From positions 744,001 to 808,000 of the forward strand of contig JAJJXM010000004.1 of assembly GCA_024516155.1 (NCBI GenBank): a DNA stretch of 64,000 bases. The letters are read 5' to 3'. This document shows positions 12,470 through 25,548 of the stretch, one piece after another (the stretch's first letter is position 1; each line of letters begins with the position of its first letter). The DNA is from Pyronema omphalodes (lineage: Eukaryota > Ascomycota > Pezizomycetes > Pezizales > Pyronemataceae). The notes under the pieces were generated by a model. That model ran no database searches. It saw only the letters and a program-made list of their open reading frames with translations, and was not told the origin of the DNA. The translations under genes were made by a program, and so were the position numbers.

Positions 12470-12592
12470 TGCACTACTACACTACTACACCACAGCTTTA
12501 CCACCACTACTACACCACTACTACACCACTACTCCACTACTAGACCACTACTAAATCACGAGACTACTACGACACCACTACACTACTGCACC
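12470..12592. repeat. CTACTACAC(C)A minisatellite
   Basis: Imperfect tandem units of CACTACTACAC/CACCACTACTA. They lie beyond the 3' end of the LIM gene. Confidence 0.8.
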
Positions 12593-12889
12593 CCCACAAC
12601 TACAACGACTTTATCATAGGAAAAACAACAACAAAAAAAAGGCTCCAAAAGTGAATGAATATCCATCACAACATAAATTACCCTGAAATACCCATAAATT
12701 CCAACCAAGAAAAAAAAAATCAAAGCAAATCCAAACTCCAACTTAACACCCCCAAAAGCAAGCAAGCAAGCAAACAAGCAAGCAGACGACAAAAAAAATG
12801 ACAAAAAATGAAAACAAAAACAAAAGCCCTGTGATTTCTTCCTCTTCTTCTTATCCTCCTTACTCTTCTTCTTCATTTTCAAACCATAA

Positions 12890-12990
12890 ATCCCGGCAAT
12901 TCCCGCAATTTCCCCAATTTCCCCAAGTTCCGCAATTTCTTCAGTTCCTTCAATTCCTTCATTTCCCGCCATTTCCGCAATCCTCACAAT
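12890..12990. repeat. CAATTTCCC-type minisatellite
   Basis: About eleven 9-bp imperfect units (CAATTTCCC, CAAGTTCCG, CAATTCCTT) immediately downstream of the LIM gene stop codon. They probably form part of its 3' UTR or flank. Confidence 0.75.
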
Positions 12991-12996
12991 TTCCCT

Positions 12997-15900
12997 TTAA
13001 ACCGCAACATTATGGTACCTACTCCCCATTCCAGGAACCTGAGGAATTTCCATTCCATCAATAAACATCATCCTGGTGCGTCTTCTCTCGACCTTCGGCA
13101 TATCACTCCAGCTCTGTTCCTCCATCTGCATTTGTCCCGGGATCTTCAGCCCACCCGGACCTCTTGGTGATGCTCTTGGAGATCCATATCCTCCTGATCC
13201 TGGTGATCCGGGTTTATATGGTCCTGGTCCTGGAGATTGCGGTGGGTATCCTCCTGTTCTTCCGCCGCGGAAATTAGGTGGTGGCGGACCTGGCGGACCT
13301 GGCGGACCTCCTCTGCTGTTGCTGCGGTAGTTGGGCGATGGTAAGGGAGGTCGCATGTTCGGTGGTGGTCGCATAAACCGTCTTGCGTGACTTTCGCAAT
13401 AGGGTCGTCCGTTGACTTCGAAGTAATCGTCGCCGAGAATTTGTCCACATTCCTGGATATTGCGTTAGCATGTGGATTTTTCCTTCTTGACCAGTTTTTT
13501 TTTTTTGGTTCTCTTTTTCGGGATGTTGAGTTCTGGGGATTTGGAAACTTACGATACAACAAAAGCATCCGGGATGGTTTCTTTCACCAGTTGCGGTTTC
13601 CAAACAAGCTCCCTCAATTCCTTCTCCGCAAACCATACACAATGAATTATTCAGCTCATGATAATGTCTTGAACAATATGGTAAGTTTCGATAGACATAA
13701 AATTCCGCTGACGTAAACGGTTCCTTGCATGTATGACAAACAAAACAGGGCTTATGATATCTCCCAGTTAATCTTCCATCCGCACTAGATATCGATTTTC
13801 CAAAGATCTGCTCTCCACATCCTCTACAAGGTCCCTTTGAAGTTTGGCTCCTCTTATGACCCATAGCACTTGGAACTCTAGGAATCGGGGGTAGTGGACC
13901 TGCGGAATCCGATAATCTAGTCCCACCACCGCCAGCTTCTGAACCAGGATAATGTGAAGAACTTTGAGAAGTTCTACGAACCAATTCCGGCTCATTGGGT
14001 AGGTATGCTTGAATTGGAGAGTGGCGATGACTGGGATCATATAATACCGCTTCTTCGGTAGATAATCTCAATGGTCTACGATCCCTAGGTTCTAGGGAAG
14101 GAGGCCTGGGGGACGGTCCACGCTCGTAGCCATATCCACTGGGTCTTCTTTCGTGGTGGTGGCCACTGGGTTTACGGTCATGGCTGGGATTGGGGCTAAC
14201 TGAGGGACGGCGGTCGTAGGGATTTGGTGAGGGGCCGCGAGAGTAGCTACGCGGAGGTTCGAGGGAATCTTGTCGGCTGTGACTTCTATGGCTTTGGTGA
14301 GAAGGGGGTCTTGGGGATGGTCCACGATCCATAGGGTTGTAGCCACTTGGACGACGTTCATGGTGGGTACTTGGATGGCGTTCATGGCCTGGTTGTGGAT
14401 TGATGGATGGGCGACGTTCGTAGCTATCTTGACGGTTAGGAGTTGGTCCGCGAACCGGCTCAAGTGAGGGTTGCCGTTGCATTTGTACTTCGCTTAGACG
14501 ACGGTCAAGGGAAAGATCGGACATCATGGTGTTGATACGTTGGTCTTCTTCATGGTTAAAGGCTTTTGGGTCCATTGAACGGGGGCCTGACATGCGTTCT
14601 GAGGCCGGTGGGGAAGATCTAGAGGATGTGGTTCTGTGGCTAAAACCGCTGCTTGTGGTTGATGCTTCTGATAATGGCGAATCCACAGGTAAAGGTTTCC
14701 TTTTCATTGGCTGCTGCTGTGAATCTCTGAGATCTATATCGACGCTCGCTACACTTGGCCTGGTTTGATGGGAAGATGGTCTTGCGGCATCTGAAGTTCC
14801 TGAGGCAGTCCGGTTTTTGCGGTATTGTGACGGTGTCCGGGGAAGGCCTAATTCGGGATGAGGGGGCTTTCTCCGGCCGGTTATAGAGCTTGACTTACTT
14901 GGGATTTCCGGGAGGGGGACTTCAGGAACGGAGCCTAATGGGGAGGGAGGGACTGCAGTGGTTGGGGAACGGGATTTTTCTTCTTGGCTCTTTTGACTAG
15001 ATTGGGAGTTACGAAGATCTCGAGGAGGTCCTATTGCTGCGGCGGCTTCCTGGAGGGGTTCAATACTGTTGCTATAGGCGCGGGAATCCTTACGTTGAGG
15101 GAATGGTAGGCTGATATTCCGAGTTGTGGGAGATGTGGATTGTGTGTCCTGGCTTCCTCGTCGAACACCGAAGGGGCCTGATGCGATTGCTGATAGCTTT
15201 GCGAGAAGGTTTTTTCCACCGCCGAGTCCGGTTGGTGAAGGAGGAGGGAGGGGCGGCATTGGTGAGCTATATTGTAGAGGAATTGGAAGCGTAGGTGATG
15301 GTCGTGATCCATAGTAATCCGTTGACGGTATCGTAGGTGAGTCCCTGCCTGATGTTACTCCTGGGGGCGATCCAAATGGTGAAGGTAGGTCTTTGTTGTA
15401 CTCTAGGTTTCGGTCCAGTGTAGGTCTGGTTTTTGGTGTTGGAGGAGTCTGAAGAGGCTGTCCATCCTGGGGGGTTGCGGGGCCTGGGGAGTGCCCGCCA
15501 GATCTACTACTCAATGCAGAGAGGGTCTCGGATTGGAAGTTTGGTGGGTCTGAAGAAGAGGTTAGCTAACTGAGCTTTGGATAGTAGGAAGTGGTTAAGC
15601 GAAGCATACTGGAAACACTTGAGTCTATCCGCGGTAGATATGGCTTTGGTGATTGAGGTCCGATATTGAGATTTGCTGGTCTTGTCATAGGGAATCCCGA
15701 AGGAGGTTCCTCTATTTTCACGGGAGTTAGTATTTTGCCTCGGCGGACCGAAATCTGAGGAACTTTCAATAGCATTGAAAAAGTCCCAGCGCAGTCCCAG
15801 CGCCGTCTCGACTAAATCTGGGGAAATCTGCGCAGTGCTTTGACGAAGCTTGAAAAAAAAAAATCTGGGGAAAGCTAAGAGAGAAGAGACAGAGGAAAAT

Positions 15901-16081
15901 GAAACTGACAGAGAAACAAAAAAAAGAAACAAAAAAAAAGTCTAAGAATTTGGGGAAAAGCCTCACCTTTTTTTGCTATCCTACAAGCATGATCCCCCAT
16001 GGCAGATATCGCAACTCCTTCTCCACAAACAGAACATTTTATGCAAGGGATCATCATACTTTCTCCCCTTATAGCTGCCAT
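12997..16081 (-). CDS. Two-LIM-domain protein, paxillin-like/Pxl1 type
   Basis: Four exons on the minus strand: 15,967-16,081; 15,610-15,762; 13,553-15,549; 12,997-13,452, adding to 906 residues in a consistent frame. The N-terminal exon carries a Cys/His cluster (CIKCSVCGEGVAI...GDHAC), a feature of fungal LIM proteins. A roughly 500-residue disordered region follows, rich in Ser/Pro/Arg with repeats such as YERRPS, HERRPS and RGPSPRPPS, a likely phosphorylation platform. LIM1 starts CRGCGEQIFGKSI and ends CSRHYH; LIM2 starts CMVCGEGIEG and is split by the last intron after GCFCCI, resuming with ECGQILGDDYFE. The tail is a Pro/Gly-rich low-complexity segment. Pxl1-type proteins act at the contractile ring and polarised growth sites. 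The acceptor of intron 1 is the least certain part: 15,762 fits the phase but has a weak branch site. Intron 3 (100 nt, GTAAGT...CTAAC...CAG) is clear. Confidence 0.85.
13453..13552 (-). other. Intron splitting LIM2
   Basis: Donor GTAAGT at 13,552, poly-A tract in the sense strand, CTAAC branch and CCAG acceptor. Splicing joins CFCCI directly to ECGQI and restores the second zinc-binding half of LIM2. Confidence 0.9.
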
Positions 16082-18066
16082 CTTGTATGTGGCTTGCGTA
16101 TGTGCGTATGCCGTTTTTCTTTTTTTTTTCTTTTTTTCTTCTTTTATCGAACCACTAATTTCGTCTACAGTTGAACTCCCGCGTTTCTATTTTCCCGTCC
16201 CGTGTTTGTTGTCGTCACGCCGAGCTGCCGGTTATTACAATATCTGTTGGCGAACGGTCTAGTTCTGATTTAAGCCGGAAAGATGATATATCAAGCTGTA
16301 ATTATATTGCCTAGTTGTTCGCTTTTCGTTCGCCGAGCGGGTAGAAATTGATACTAATTGCGGGGTATGTAAATCGAGAATGCACTTTATATTTCTTCGG
16401 CGTAGGATGTTGGTGGTGATGGTAGTAATCGTGGCCGTGGTTATGTACGGGGGGGGTAGTAGTGTAGATTTCGGCTTGTGGAGATGATGATGATATGTTG
16501 AAGTGAGTATATTTGAGGGTCCGGGGTCCGGGCTGCTGTCGAAGTACCGTTGCAATTGAAAATCGACAAAACGCAAAAAAAAACTCCAGGTCGTTTCCCT
16601 TTTTTTTAACGAGTGTAAAGGCGTGAAATTTTTCGAAAATATTGCGCGCGCGAAGCTGGAAAGGAATTTCAAGATGGTTTTGTATGTAGTAGTAGTATCG
16701 ACCAGAAAAAAAAGGTGGGGAAGGGGGGGGAGAGGGTTGCTTGTTTTTCTAAAGCCATCACCTTCCCACTCGCCTGTTCAGAGATAGCTTCAAGGAGCTC
16801 TCTTCTCTTCTAGGTCCAGTTAGAATCCCTTTAGAGACATCCCCCCCGTGCTGTGGAAACGTCAACGTCCGAACTAATGGAACTGTCTAATGTCGCTAGA
16901 TTACTAGGCTACACACTACGCTACAATAGAGGCATGATAACTGTCGGGCTGTCGCTAAAAGACGACCATCCTTGAAGAGAGTGGGTTTAAGGGGATGGGA
17001 TGGGATGGATACCCTCAAACGAAGGAGGGTGTAGAGCAGGGTTCACGATTGAAAGACATGGAATGGGAGACGAGATGAGATGGAAACGAAGGCGACAGGT
17101 ACATTATTATCAGGAACAGTCAAGGAAAATCAAAACCGTTAAGGGTTATACACATGAGAACTCAGACATCAGTGGTCGTCTGACTCTGTATCTGAAACCC
17201 GAGTCGACGCAGACCGAAGCTTCTCGTGTTCAATCCCCATGAACTCCATCAGATCAGGATCAGGATCAGGATCAGGGAAGTTGGAATGCAGATGAGATGA
17301 GAGCTATGGCACCATATGTAGAAACAGCACACGCATAACATAACCGATGAAGCAGGTACAGTATGGCGCAGTATGTATACGAAATCTTAAAAAGCAAATC
17401 ACCGCCCAATGTTCTCATCCAATCATGTTGCGATATAACCAATTCAGGGTTTATGAATGGGATGCATAACATAATTCAACGAGATGAGATGAATCTGCAA
17501 AGGTAGTCATGATGGCAAATAAATAATGACCAATAGCCAATAACCAGTAACCATAGCTACGGAAATATCGAAACATGGAAATATGGAATTCGAAATGCAA
17601 ATTGTAAAATAACCATAACGCCTTGTGTTGAAATATGCTTGTCGAAGGTATCCTAGTGGCACATGGAGCTCTATCCACCATATATCTACGTTATTTCTTT
17701 CGCTTTCTGTGTTCTTAAACCAATCAATCTTTTAATTCTGTTTCTCCATCTCCATCCTTTCACACCTGTCCTTGTGTATGTGTCGGGAGTCAGGAAATCA
17801 CAGGGGAACCAGCCATCAACAATCAACGCTCAACGATCTACGATGAACATCTTTTAATCTATCAACCAGCCCCGAATTCAATTCGAAGCCAAAAAAGAAA
17901 TTGAAATACGATACAATATTCTCTTGTTAACTATGTCTATTCTCTAACCAATCCACCTATGCCATTCATTATGCTATATATACGATAACGATCATCTACT
18001 CGTTCATTTCGTGAGTTTTTATCTCCATGTATGAAAATCAAAAGGGGGGTGGCTCGGCGATTGATG

Positions 18067-18163
18067 GTACATATTTACCCCGACTACCGAGTGCTACATT
18101 TACCCCGAGTACTAGAGCCTACATTTACCCCGAGAACTACATATTTGCCCCGATTACGGCACC
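18067..18163. repeat. Four imperfect ~27-bp units around TACATTTACCCCGA
   Basis: Units TACATATTTACCCCGACTAC, CTACATTTACCCCGAGTAC, CTACATTTACCCCGAGAAC and TACATATTTGCCCCGATTAC recur at 25-28 bp spacing. Confidence 0.75.
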
Positions 18164-19379
18164 CCAAGTGCTGTACCCACCGGTTCTGTGTGGAGATATG
18201 CATGCACATATATTACATACACCCTACACTAGATCTCGCAGAAGCCATGGTGAGATGGTGAGATGTGCATTACAGTAATATACATAGGGACTTTGCCTTC
18301 GCCTATGTATGGTGAATAAAGGAGTGAGTATGTAGGGTCACTTATATGCAGCATATGCAGCGGAATGACCGAAGACCGAAGCCTGAAGCCTGAAGGGGTG
18401 GTAAGCTTGTGGGCGGTGGGCGGTGGGTAGTTGTGTATGTAGGGGGTGAGAGGATGGTAGGGTGTGGGTGGGCGGGGGTGGTAGGGTGGTAGGGGGGTAG
18501 GGTAGGGGGCAGGCGAGATCCGCGTTTTTGATGGACAGTGGACACTGAAGTGGAGCCCCATGCAAACGAACGCTGTTATTTTTTTCGCAGCCTCGTCTAC
18601 ATATTACCATCGACAACCCACCATCTGTCACCGATTCACCGAAGAATTTTTTTTATTTCGGGGATTTTTTTTAGCAACAAAAAAAAATACCAAATACCAA
18701 AAAATAAAAAATGAAAAATAAAAAAGTGAAAAGTGAGATCATATCATATGATATCAGATACGACTACATACATATGGAAAATAGAAAATGGGAAATAGAA
18801 AAGGGCTGTGCTTACACATACATAAGGATGGATTGACATATGATATACATAACTGTACTCCACATGTGGATTAATGATTACATGTGATGTCAATCCATGC
18901 TTTGGAAATTAGATGATCATCGTGATCATCGTGATTTGTCTTTGGCTACTGTGTGGCTACTGGGTGGCTACTGTGTGTATGATGTCTTGGACTTGGGGTT
19001 TGTTTACTTGTGTTTATTGTTTCTTTTGGCGGGTGTTTATCTGGCTCTCTGTTTGTCTGTCGGTCTGTCGGTCGGTCTATTTATCTTTCTCTCTATATAT
19101 CTTTCTATCCATCGCTTTTTGATGCTTTATTCCCATTCTATCCCCAGTCCCCATCCCATCCTATCCTTATCTGTCATCCCCAGTCCCCATCTCACCCCAT
19201 CACAACCGCCCAACCGCCCAACCCCCCATCCGCCCAACGAACCATCAAAACATCAAAACCACAGATAATAGATAATAGATAACAGCCCTATATACATATA
19301 TACATACATACATGCAACACCAAATGGAAACTATAATGTAGTAAATGAAACGAGAACTGTTGTGGTGCTTGATGGATTA

Positions 19380-19980
19380 GTGGTGGGATTAGTGGTGGGA
19401 ATGGTGGTGTATGGTGGTGGGTATGGTGCTGTGAATGGTGTATGGTGCTGTGAATGGTGGTGGGTTATGCTGGACTATGCTGTGTTATGATGCTGTGTTA
19501 TGCTGTGTTATGCTGTATGCTATGTTATGCTGTATGCTGGGTTATGATGCTGTGTTATGATGCTGTGTTATGCTGTTTGGTACTGTGTTATGATACTGTG
19601 TTATGTTGTGTTATGCTACTAGATGTACTGTGTTATGCTGTATGATACTGTATTATGCTACTAGATGCACTGTGTTATGCTACTCTGTATGCTACTGTAT
19701 CATACCATAACTTCATGCTATGTCATGCTACTCTGTATCATACCATAACTTCATGCTACTAGATGCACTGTATGATACTGTATCATACCATAACTTCATG
19801 CTATGTCATGCTACTCTGTATGATACTGTATCATACGTATCATACTGTAACCTGTAACTTCATGCAATCTCATGCTACTCTATATCATACTGTACCATAC
19901 TGTATCATACTGTATCATACTGTATCATACTGTATCATACTATATGCTACTTTGCATCATACTATATTATACTTCAACAC
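19380..19980. repeat. Compound minisatellite (TGCTGTGTTA, then CTGTATCATA units)
   Basis: The left part consists of GGTGG/TATGG units, then TATGCTGTGTTA units. The right part has CTGTATCATAC and ACTTCATGCTA units. The long translated frames across it (repeated Cys/Tyr/Met) are artefacts. Confidence 0.85.
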
Positions 19981-20164
19981 ACATATGTATATCTATATTT
20001 CATTTACCCTGATGTACTCCGAGCATCAATTTCATCACGGTCATCACTTTCATCACTGCATACATAAACTCCGACTGTATATGGTGGTATGCAGCGTATT
20101 CACACCGATCCTGCATGTATATACCATACCACCATACCATACCATACCACCACCACCATACCAT

Positions 20165-20310
20165 AAGCTTCGTAGCCTGTCATAGCCTGTCATAGCCTGT
20201 GCAGCTTCGTAGCCTGTGTAGCTTCGTAGCCTGCGTAGCCTGCATAGCCCGCGTAGCCTGCATACATAGCCTGCGTAGCCTGCGTAGCCTGCGTAGCCTG
20301 GTAGCTTCGT
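20165..20310. repeat. GTAGCCTGC (9-bp) minisatellite
   Basis: Roughly fifteen 9-bp units, GTAGCCTGC and variants CATAGCCTGT and GTAGCTTC. The reverse-strand translation (RLRRLRR-type) is a repeat artefact. Confidence 0.85.
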
Positions 20311-22548
20311 AGCTTTCCATAGCGTCTCCTGTAGATCGCACGTGTTCTGTAGCTGTACATAGCTGTATCATATTGTAGCTGACTTCCCCTCAGCTTTCAG
20401 GGACCAGGGAGGGCGGAGAAAACGGCGCGGCTATAATATGGTGTTCATGGTTTTTATGGTTTCTATGGTTTTTATGGTATCGCAGATGTGCGGATTTTGG
20501 ATTTGGGGATTTGTGGATTTTTAAAAAGAAAGAGAAAAGAGAAAAGAGAAAGAAAACAATAATTCCCTTCCTTCCTTCCTTGCTCTCTTCCTTCCTGTCT
20601 TCCTTCCTCTCTTCCTTCCTCTCTTCCTTCCCTCCTTCAGTCCAGCTCAGGTGATCTATGTAGAAGCCTTTATGACATATGTAATTTTACATACGCCACC
20701 ATACTTCCACAAAATCATTTCTTTCCGTTTATTTCCTGTGTTTAAAACGCGAAAAAAAAAACTTCAAGAACGAAAATCAATGAATGCTTCAATCAACGCG
20801 TTTGATAGGTTGATAGGTTGATAGGGGTGGAGGAGATGATTTAGGAATTCGGCACGATTTGGCGTGGCTTTTCAGCAGCGCAGGGGGGGGGGGGGTGTTT
20901 CTACATATGTAACTCTAACTTTAACTCTAACTTTCTATGGATGGCGTTGGGTTTCGGGCTTCGTTCGGGCTTCGTTCGGGCTTCGGGCTTCACCATATGT
21001 ACCATCCAGATTCCACGCCCACCTGGCACAGTGCATACATACCACTATACCATCCTCCTCCTCCTCCTCCTTCGTTCTGCAAGGCTCCTTAAGGCTCCTT
21101 AAGTTTCTTAAGTTCCTTAAGTTCCCTAGGCTCCTGCCTGCCTCTCAGCTCAGCTCAGCTTATGACATATGTAGTTCACCTCGGATTAGGGGCGTTTGGC
21201 GTGCGGCGTAGGCTGTGGGCTTTGGAAAAACTATCGTCATGGTTCTGAGCCTCAGCCGCTGGCTTGCAGTGTGCATATGCCACAGAACGTGATGAAGTGT
21301 AAGGAGAAGGAGCTATGCGTGTATGATATTGCTTGACGCATGGGTGTTTGGAGCTGCCAGTATCATGTATGCATATGGTGCATACACAGAGCCATGGGGG
21401 TCCATATGCATATAGATGGAGATGCTTATATGCGTGGATAAATAGATGCATATGGGATGCATAAAGTTGTACATATGACCCGACCGGTGCCGTGAGCGGT
21501 TGTTGCCATGGTGTCTTTATGGTGTCTTCTCCACTCCCGAGTCCCCATAACCTTCCAAGATGCCAAGATGACGGATGGCGGATGAAAGATGTTGGGATAA
21601 CTGTATACAGCACCATATGATACGAGTGTAACCGATTGATGATGATCAGTGTTGGTGAGAGGTTACACGTTTAAATTTAAACTCCCGGATTCATCAGCAT
21701 CCAACCGTAAAACGCAACAGAACACCTGTTCTTATTCTGATGATGATGACGATGATGTCTGTGCCGCCTGTCGAACGAACGAATATTCCATTGTAGCACT
21801 TGCTAAAAAACCACCACCACCTGCCACGGCTGGCTACACATGAATTTCGTTATTGCACTTTTTACTACCATCGGTTACACATCATGAGTTTCATCGAATA
21901 CTCACTCGACTCAATCATCGCCGTCGGATGATGAAGACTCACTCTTCTTCGACATTCCTCTTTCTTCCTTTATGCATCTCCTGCATCTTCAGCATCTTCT
22001 GCTCCTCCTGCTACTCCTGCTACTCCCGCTTCTCCTACTTCTCCTCCTCCTCCGATCGTCGAGATCATCAACGGATATCTGTTCTTACCGAAACAGACAG
22101 CAAAGCACGCACGGTCCACCGAGACTCCCGTCCGCCCCATCAGGTCTAGTCCCGCCGAGCCAACAAGCTCTCCCCCCCAAGCGACGAGGAACCGTTGGGG
22201 AGAGACGGCCGTGGAGAAATTTCCGGGTTTGGAGGTTTTGGTTGGTGCACGATATCACTCTGTAACCCCGCCGGGATGTGGAGAGGTCGAGTTGGGCGGG
22301 GTGGATGGATTCCAACACTGCTGAATTGGGGGTGAAGGCTGGTGACAAGACAAGAAAGAAGGCTGGGAATTTGTCAGGCTCGCCGATGCCGGGGCTGGGC
22401 CAGCTGGGAAAAAGTGCCGCGGCCGTACGAGCAGATAGTATGATTTATGGGCCATACGTACACATCCGTCTCCGACACGATACACCCCCCTCCAGAAAGA
22501 ACTAGCTGCTCCCCCGGCATACTTTATTCCCGCACCGAGTCCAACAAT

Positions 22549-22556
22549 TATAAAAG
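22549..22556 (+). promoter_or_regulatory. Candidate TATA box of INO1
   Basis: TATAAAAG lies about 430 bp upstream of the INO1 start codon and 244 bp upstream of the leader intron, followed by pyrimidine-rich sequence. I did not find a convincing CATGTGAAAT-type inositol-responsive element nearby. Confidence 0.45.
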
Positions 22557-22799
22557 ACCCGCTGTCCCGTCCATCCTGAGCTTTCCTTGCCACCGCAAAC
22601 TTCGAATCCATCTTCGTGTCGTATCTCCGTCGTCAATAACCTCCAACTACTCAGTCTTATCTCGAGCAATCGAATAAACTTTTTAGTTAACCCTTCTACG
22701 AAATCCAAACCCCCTCAACTTCCCCACTTCTCCGCCGGTACTCAATTCTCGAGTCCGGCCTTTAACAGTCGTCAAGACGTTCTCCACTCTCCTCAACTC

Positions 22800-22860
22800 G
22801 TATGTTACACGTAACCCAGAAAAAAATTTGGTGATGGACTTCTCTAACTCATCCATGCAG
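22800..22860 (+). other. Candidate 5'-UTR intron of INO1
   Basis: GTATGT donor, CTAAC branch site 11 bp before ATGCAG acceptor, total 61 nt, ending about 118 bp before the start codon. Confidence 0.6.
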
Positions 22861-22978
22861 CGTTCACCACCCCTTCAACGGTAGCCGCCGTTCAGCTCCC
22901 TCCGGCGGGTGCTCAGATTTTATCAACACCGCCTAAAGCGTTTCCAACCAACCGTTAAAACAAGCTCAATCCTAAAAA

Positions 22979-24644
22979 ATGGCACCTCACGCAAACGGTG
23001 ACAGCAACGGCTCTGTTGCTGCCGCTCCGGCTCACAATGGTAACGACCTCTTCGTTGTTAACTCTCCGAACGTCGTCTACTCTGAGGATGCTATCAAGTC
23101 AACCTACACCTACCAGTCGACTAAGGTCACCAAGACTGCTGATGCCAAGTACATTGCTCAGCCCGTCGAGACCAAGTACGACTTCAAGGTCGAGCGTAAG
23201 GTTGGAAAAGTTGGTCTGATGTTGGTGGGGTGGGGAGGTAACAACGGATCTACCGTTACTGCCGGTATCATTGCCAACCGTCGTGGTTTGACCTGGGAGT
23301 CCCGTGAGGGAGTCAAGAAGTCAAACTACTTCGGATCCGTTGTCATGGCCTCCACCATTAAGCTCGGTAACGATGCCGAGACTGGAGAGGAGATCTTTAT
23401 TCCTCTTCACGACATTCTTCCCATGGTTCACCCCAATGACCTCGTTCTCGGAGGTTGGGACATTAACTCCATGAACCTTGCGGATGCTATGGACCGTGCC
23501 GGTGTTCTTGAGCCTGACCTCAAGCGCCAGGTTCGTGAGGAGATGAAGCAGTTCCAGCCTCTTCCCTCTATCTACTACCCTGACTTTATCGCCGCCAACC
23601 AGGAGGGACGTGCCAACAACCTCCTCTCCGGCTCTAAGCAGGAGCACCTCGAGAAGATCCGCAAGGACATTCGGTGAGTCATATATGTGGTATTGACAAT
23701 TGGACCCGCGCTAACCTATTCACAGCGACTTCAAGCAGGCCAACTCCCTCGACAAGGTCGTCGTCCTCTGGACCGCCAACACCGAGCGTTACGCCGAGTT
23801 GATCCCCGGTGTCAACGACACTGCCGACAACTTGTTGTCCGCCATCAAGTCCGGTCACGATGAGGTTTCCCCCTCCACCATCTTCGCCGTCGCTTCCATC
23901 TTGGAGGGTGTTCCCTTCGTCAACGGATCTCCCCAGAACACTCTCGTTCCTGGAGCTATCCAGCTTGCCGAGCAGCACAAGGCCTTCATCGGAGGAGACG
24001 ACTTCAAGTCTGGACAGACCAAGATGAAGTCCGCTCTTGTTGACTTCCTTGTCAACGCCGGAATCAAGCTCACCTCCATTGCTTCCTTCAACTTCCTCGG
24101 AAACAACGACGGACTCAACTTGAACGCTCCCCAGCAGTTCCGTTCCAAGGAGATCTCCAAGTCCAACGTTGTTGATGACATGGTCGCTGCCAACACCATC
24201 CTTTACGAGAAGGATGAGCACCCCGACCACACCGTTGTCATCAAGTACATGCCCGCTGTTGGAGACCACAAGCGTGCTATGGACGAGTACTACGGAGAGA
24301 TCTTCATGGGAGGTCACCAGTCTATCTCTATGACCAACATTTGCGAGGACTCTCTTCTTGCTTCTCCTTTGATTATCGACTTGGCTGTCCTTGCTGAGTT
24401 GATGACCCGTATCTCCTGGAAGGCTTCTTCCTCTCAGGAGGGTGTCTCCACCAAGGAGTACAAGGGATTCCACTCTGTTTTGAGCATTCTCTCTTACATG
24501 CTTAAGGCTCCTTGCACTCCTCCTGGAACCCCCGTTATCAACTCTCTCTACAAGCAGAGAGCTGCTATGACTAACATCTTCCGTGCTTGTGTTGGTCTTG
24601 CCCCTGAGTCTGATATGACTCTTGAGCACAAGCTCTTTGCTTAA
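22979..24644 (+). CDS. INO1: Inositol-3-phosphate synthase
   Basis: Two exons (22,979-23,673 and 23,726-24,644) encode 537 residues, the usual length for fungal myo-inositol-1-phosphate synthase. The 52-nt intron has GTGAGT, CTAAC and CACAG and splits an Arg codon. The enzyme converts glucose 6-phosphate to 1L-myo-inositol 1-phosphate in the cytosol with NAD as internal redox cofactor, the committed step for inositol and phosphatidylinositol. The Rossmann glycine motif VGWGGNNGS is near residue 83. The hallmark [10 protein letters not shown] is near residue 375, followed by SKSNVVDD and [14 protein letters not shown], which supply catalytic Lys/Asp residues. The sequence is strongly codon-biased (GCC/GTC/AAG/ATC), typical of a highly expressed gene, and this explains the long antisense frame over exon 2. 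The start ATG is preceded by AAAA, a good fungal context. Confidence 0.97.
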
Positions 24645-24794
24645 ACTAGTGTTGAAGTAATGGGCATACCTTTCTGCTGTGGAGGATTGGAATTGGAATT
24701 GGAATCGGGATTGTTGTAGTAGTTTAGTTGTTACCAATGGAAAGAGAACTCCGTGTTCTCATTTAAATGTCGGAATTACACGTGCCATTAGTGA

Positions 24795-24900
24795 TATCGT
24801 CATTATCGTCATTATCGTCATTATCGTCATTATCGTCATTATCGTCATTATCGTCATTATCGTCATTATCGTCATTATCGTCATTATCGTCATTATCGTG
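24795..24900. repeat. (ATTATCGTC)n 9-bp array
   Basis: About twelve near-perfect copies of ATTATCGTC, 150 bp after the INO1 stop codon, possibly inside its 3' UTR. On the plus strand it translates as repeated VII. Confidence 0.95.
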
Positions 24901-24999
24901 ATTTAAGTGCTTTTCAATGCATCATAGATTATAACTAATATATGAATCCTCGTAATTCTTCGAGGGGAGTGGGGGGGTTCAATTTCTTCCTGTTGTGTA

Positions 25000-25062
25000 A
25001 ACCGTAAACCGTAAACCGTAAACCGTAAACCATAAACCGTAAACCGTAAACCGTAAACTGAA
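25000..25062. repeat. (AAACCGT)n heptamer array
   Basis: Nine copies of AAACCGT with one AAACCAT variant. Its reverse complement ACGGTTT resembles the shape of TTTAGGG-like telomere heptamers but is not a known telomere repeat. Confidence 0.92.
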
Positions 25063-25548
25063 AACTGTTGACTTTTTTCTTTATATGTACATACGGCTGT
25101 AATATCGGCCCTTGTATCTTCCATCATCCAATATCCAACATCTAACCTTATTTTTGTTTTTTGTTTTTTGTTTTTTGTTTTCCTAGGCGTAAATGTTTTC
25201 TTGCTTTGCTTTGCCTGGCGTTGTTGTAACGGCGAAGATCTACATACATACAGAAAGCGATGATGATCTTCAGGTACGCTGTACACACACCGTACGGCGT
25301 GTGTTTATTGGTGGTATGGTTACAGGTTACACGGATTAGATTAGATTGGGTTGCGGATTGGGATATGGGTATGGATATGGGTAACACAGATCTGTAAAGA
25401 GATATAGATAGATAGATACGGATGTAGTAAGTTATTTGTTGTATGCCGTATGTTGTATGCCGTATGCTGTATGCTATATCGTAGATCTTGATTTGATTTT
25501 TTTTTTTTTTTGGTTTTGTTGATGGTATTGATGCTGGTATTGATAATG

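Larger units (their letters stand above)
7976..12996. other. 5-kb intergenic tract
   Basis: No gene is supported. The first kilobase should contain the p25 promoter (minus strand). Homopolymers are prominent: T/A runs at 8,750-8,810, G runs at 9,231-9,247, 26 A at 9,915-9,940 and 29 C at 12,056-12,084. Short repeats of CTACTACACCA (about 12,470-12,590) and CAATTTCCC (about 12,890-12,990) occur. A minus-strand frame near 8,150-8,440 has regularly spaced cysteines but no usable start; see findings. Confidence 0.55.
16082..22548. other. 6.5-kb repeat-rich intergenic tract
   Basis: The LIM gene (-) and INO1 (+) are transcribed away from each other, so both promoters lie here. Apart from low-complexity frames I see no gene. 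Several distinct minisatellites are listed separately. GATCAGGATCAGGATCAGG near 17,252-17,274 and C/T-rich tracts near 20,570-20,640 are further simple repeats. Unannotated non-coding RNAs cannot be excluded. Confidence 0.55.

Noticed and set aside
16259..16672. 137-codon minus-strand frame upstream of the LIM gene
   Set aside because: Thr/His/Ile-rich low-complexity translation at the place of the LIM gene promoter and 5' UTR; no motif.
19454..20185. Cys/Tyr-rich frames
   Set aside because: Direct translations of the TGCTGTGTTA and CTGTATCATA minisatellites.
23679..24737. 352-codon frame antisense to INO1 exon 2
   Set aside because: A by-product of strong codon bias in a highly expressed gene. 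The translation has no domain and is Ser/Val/Gly/Asp-rich, and INO1 itself is certain.
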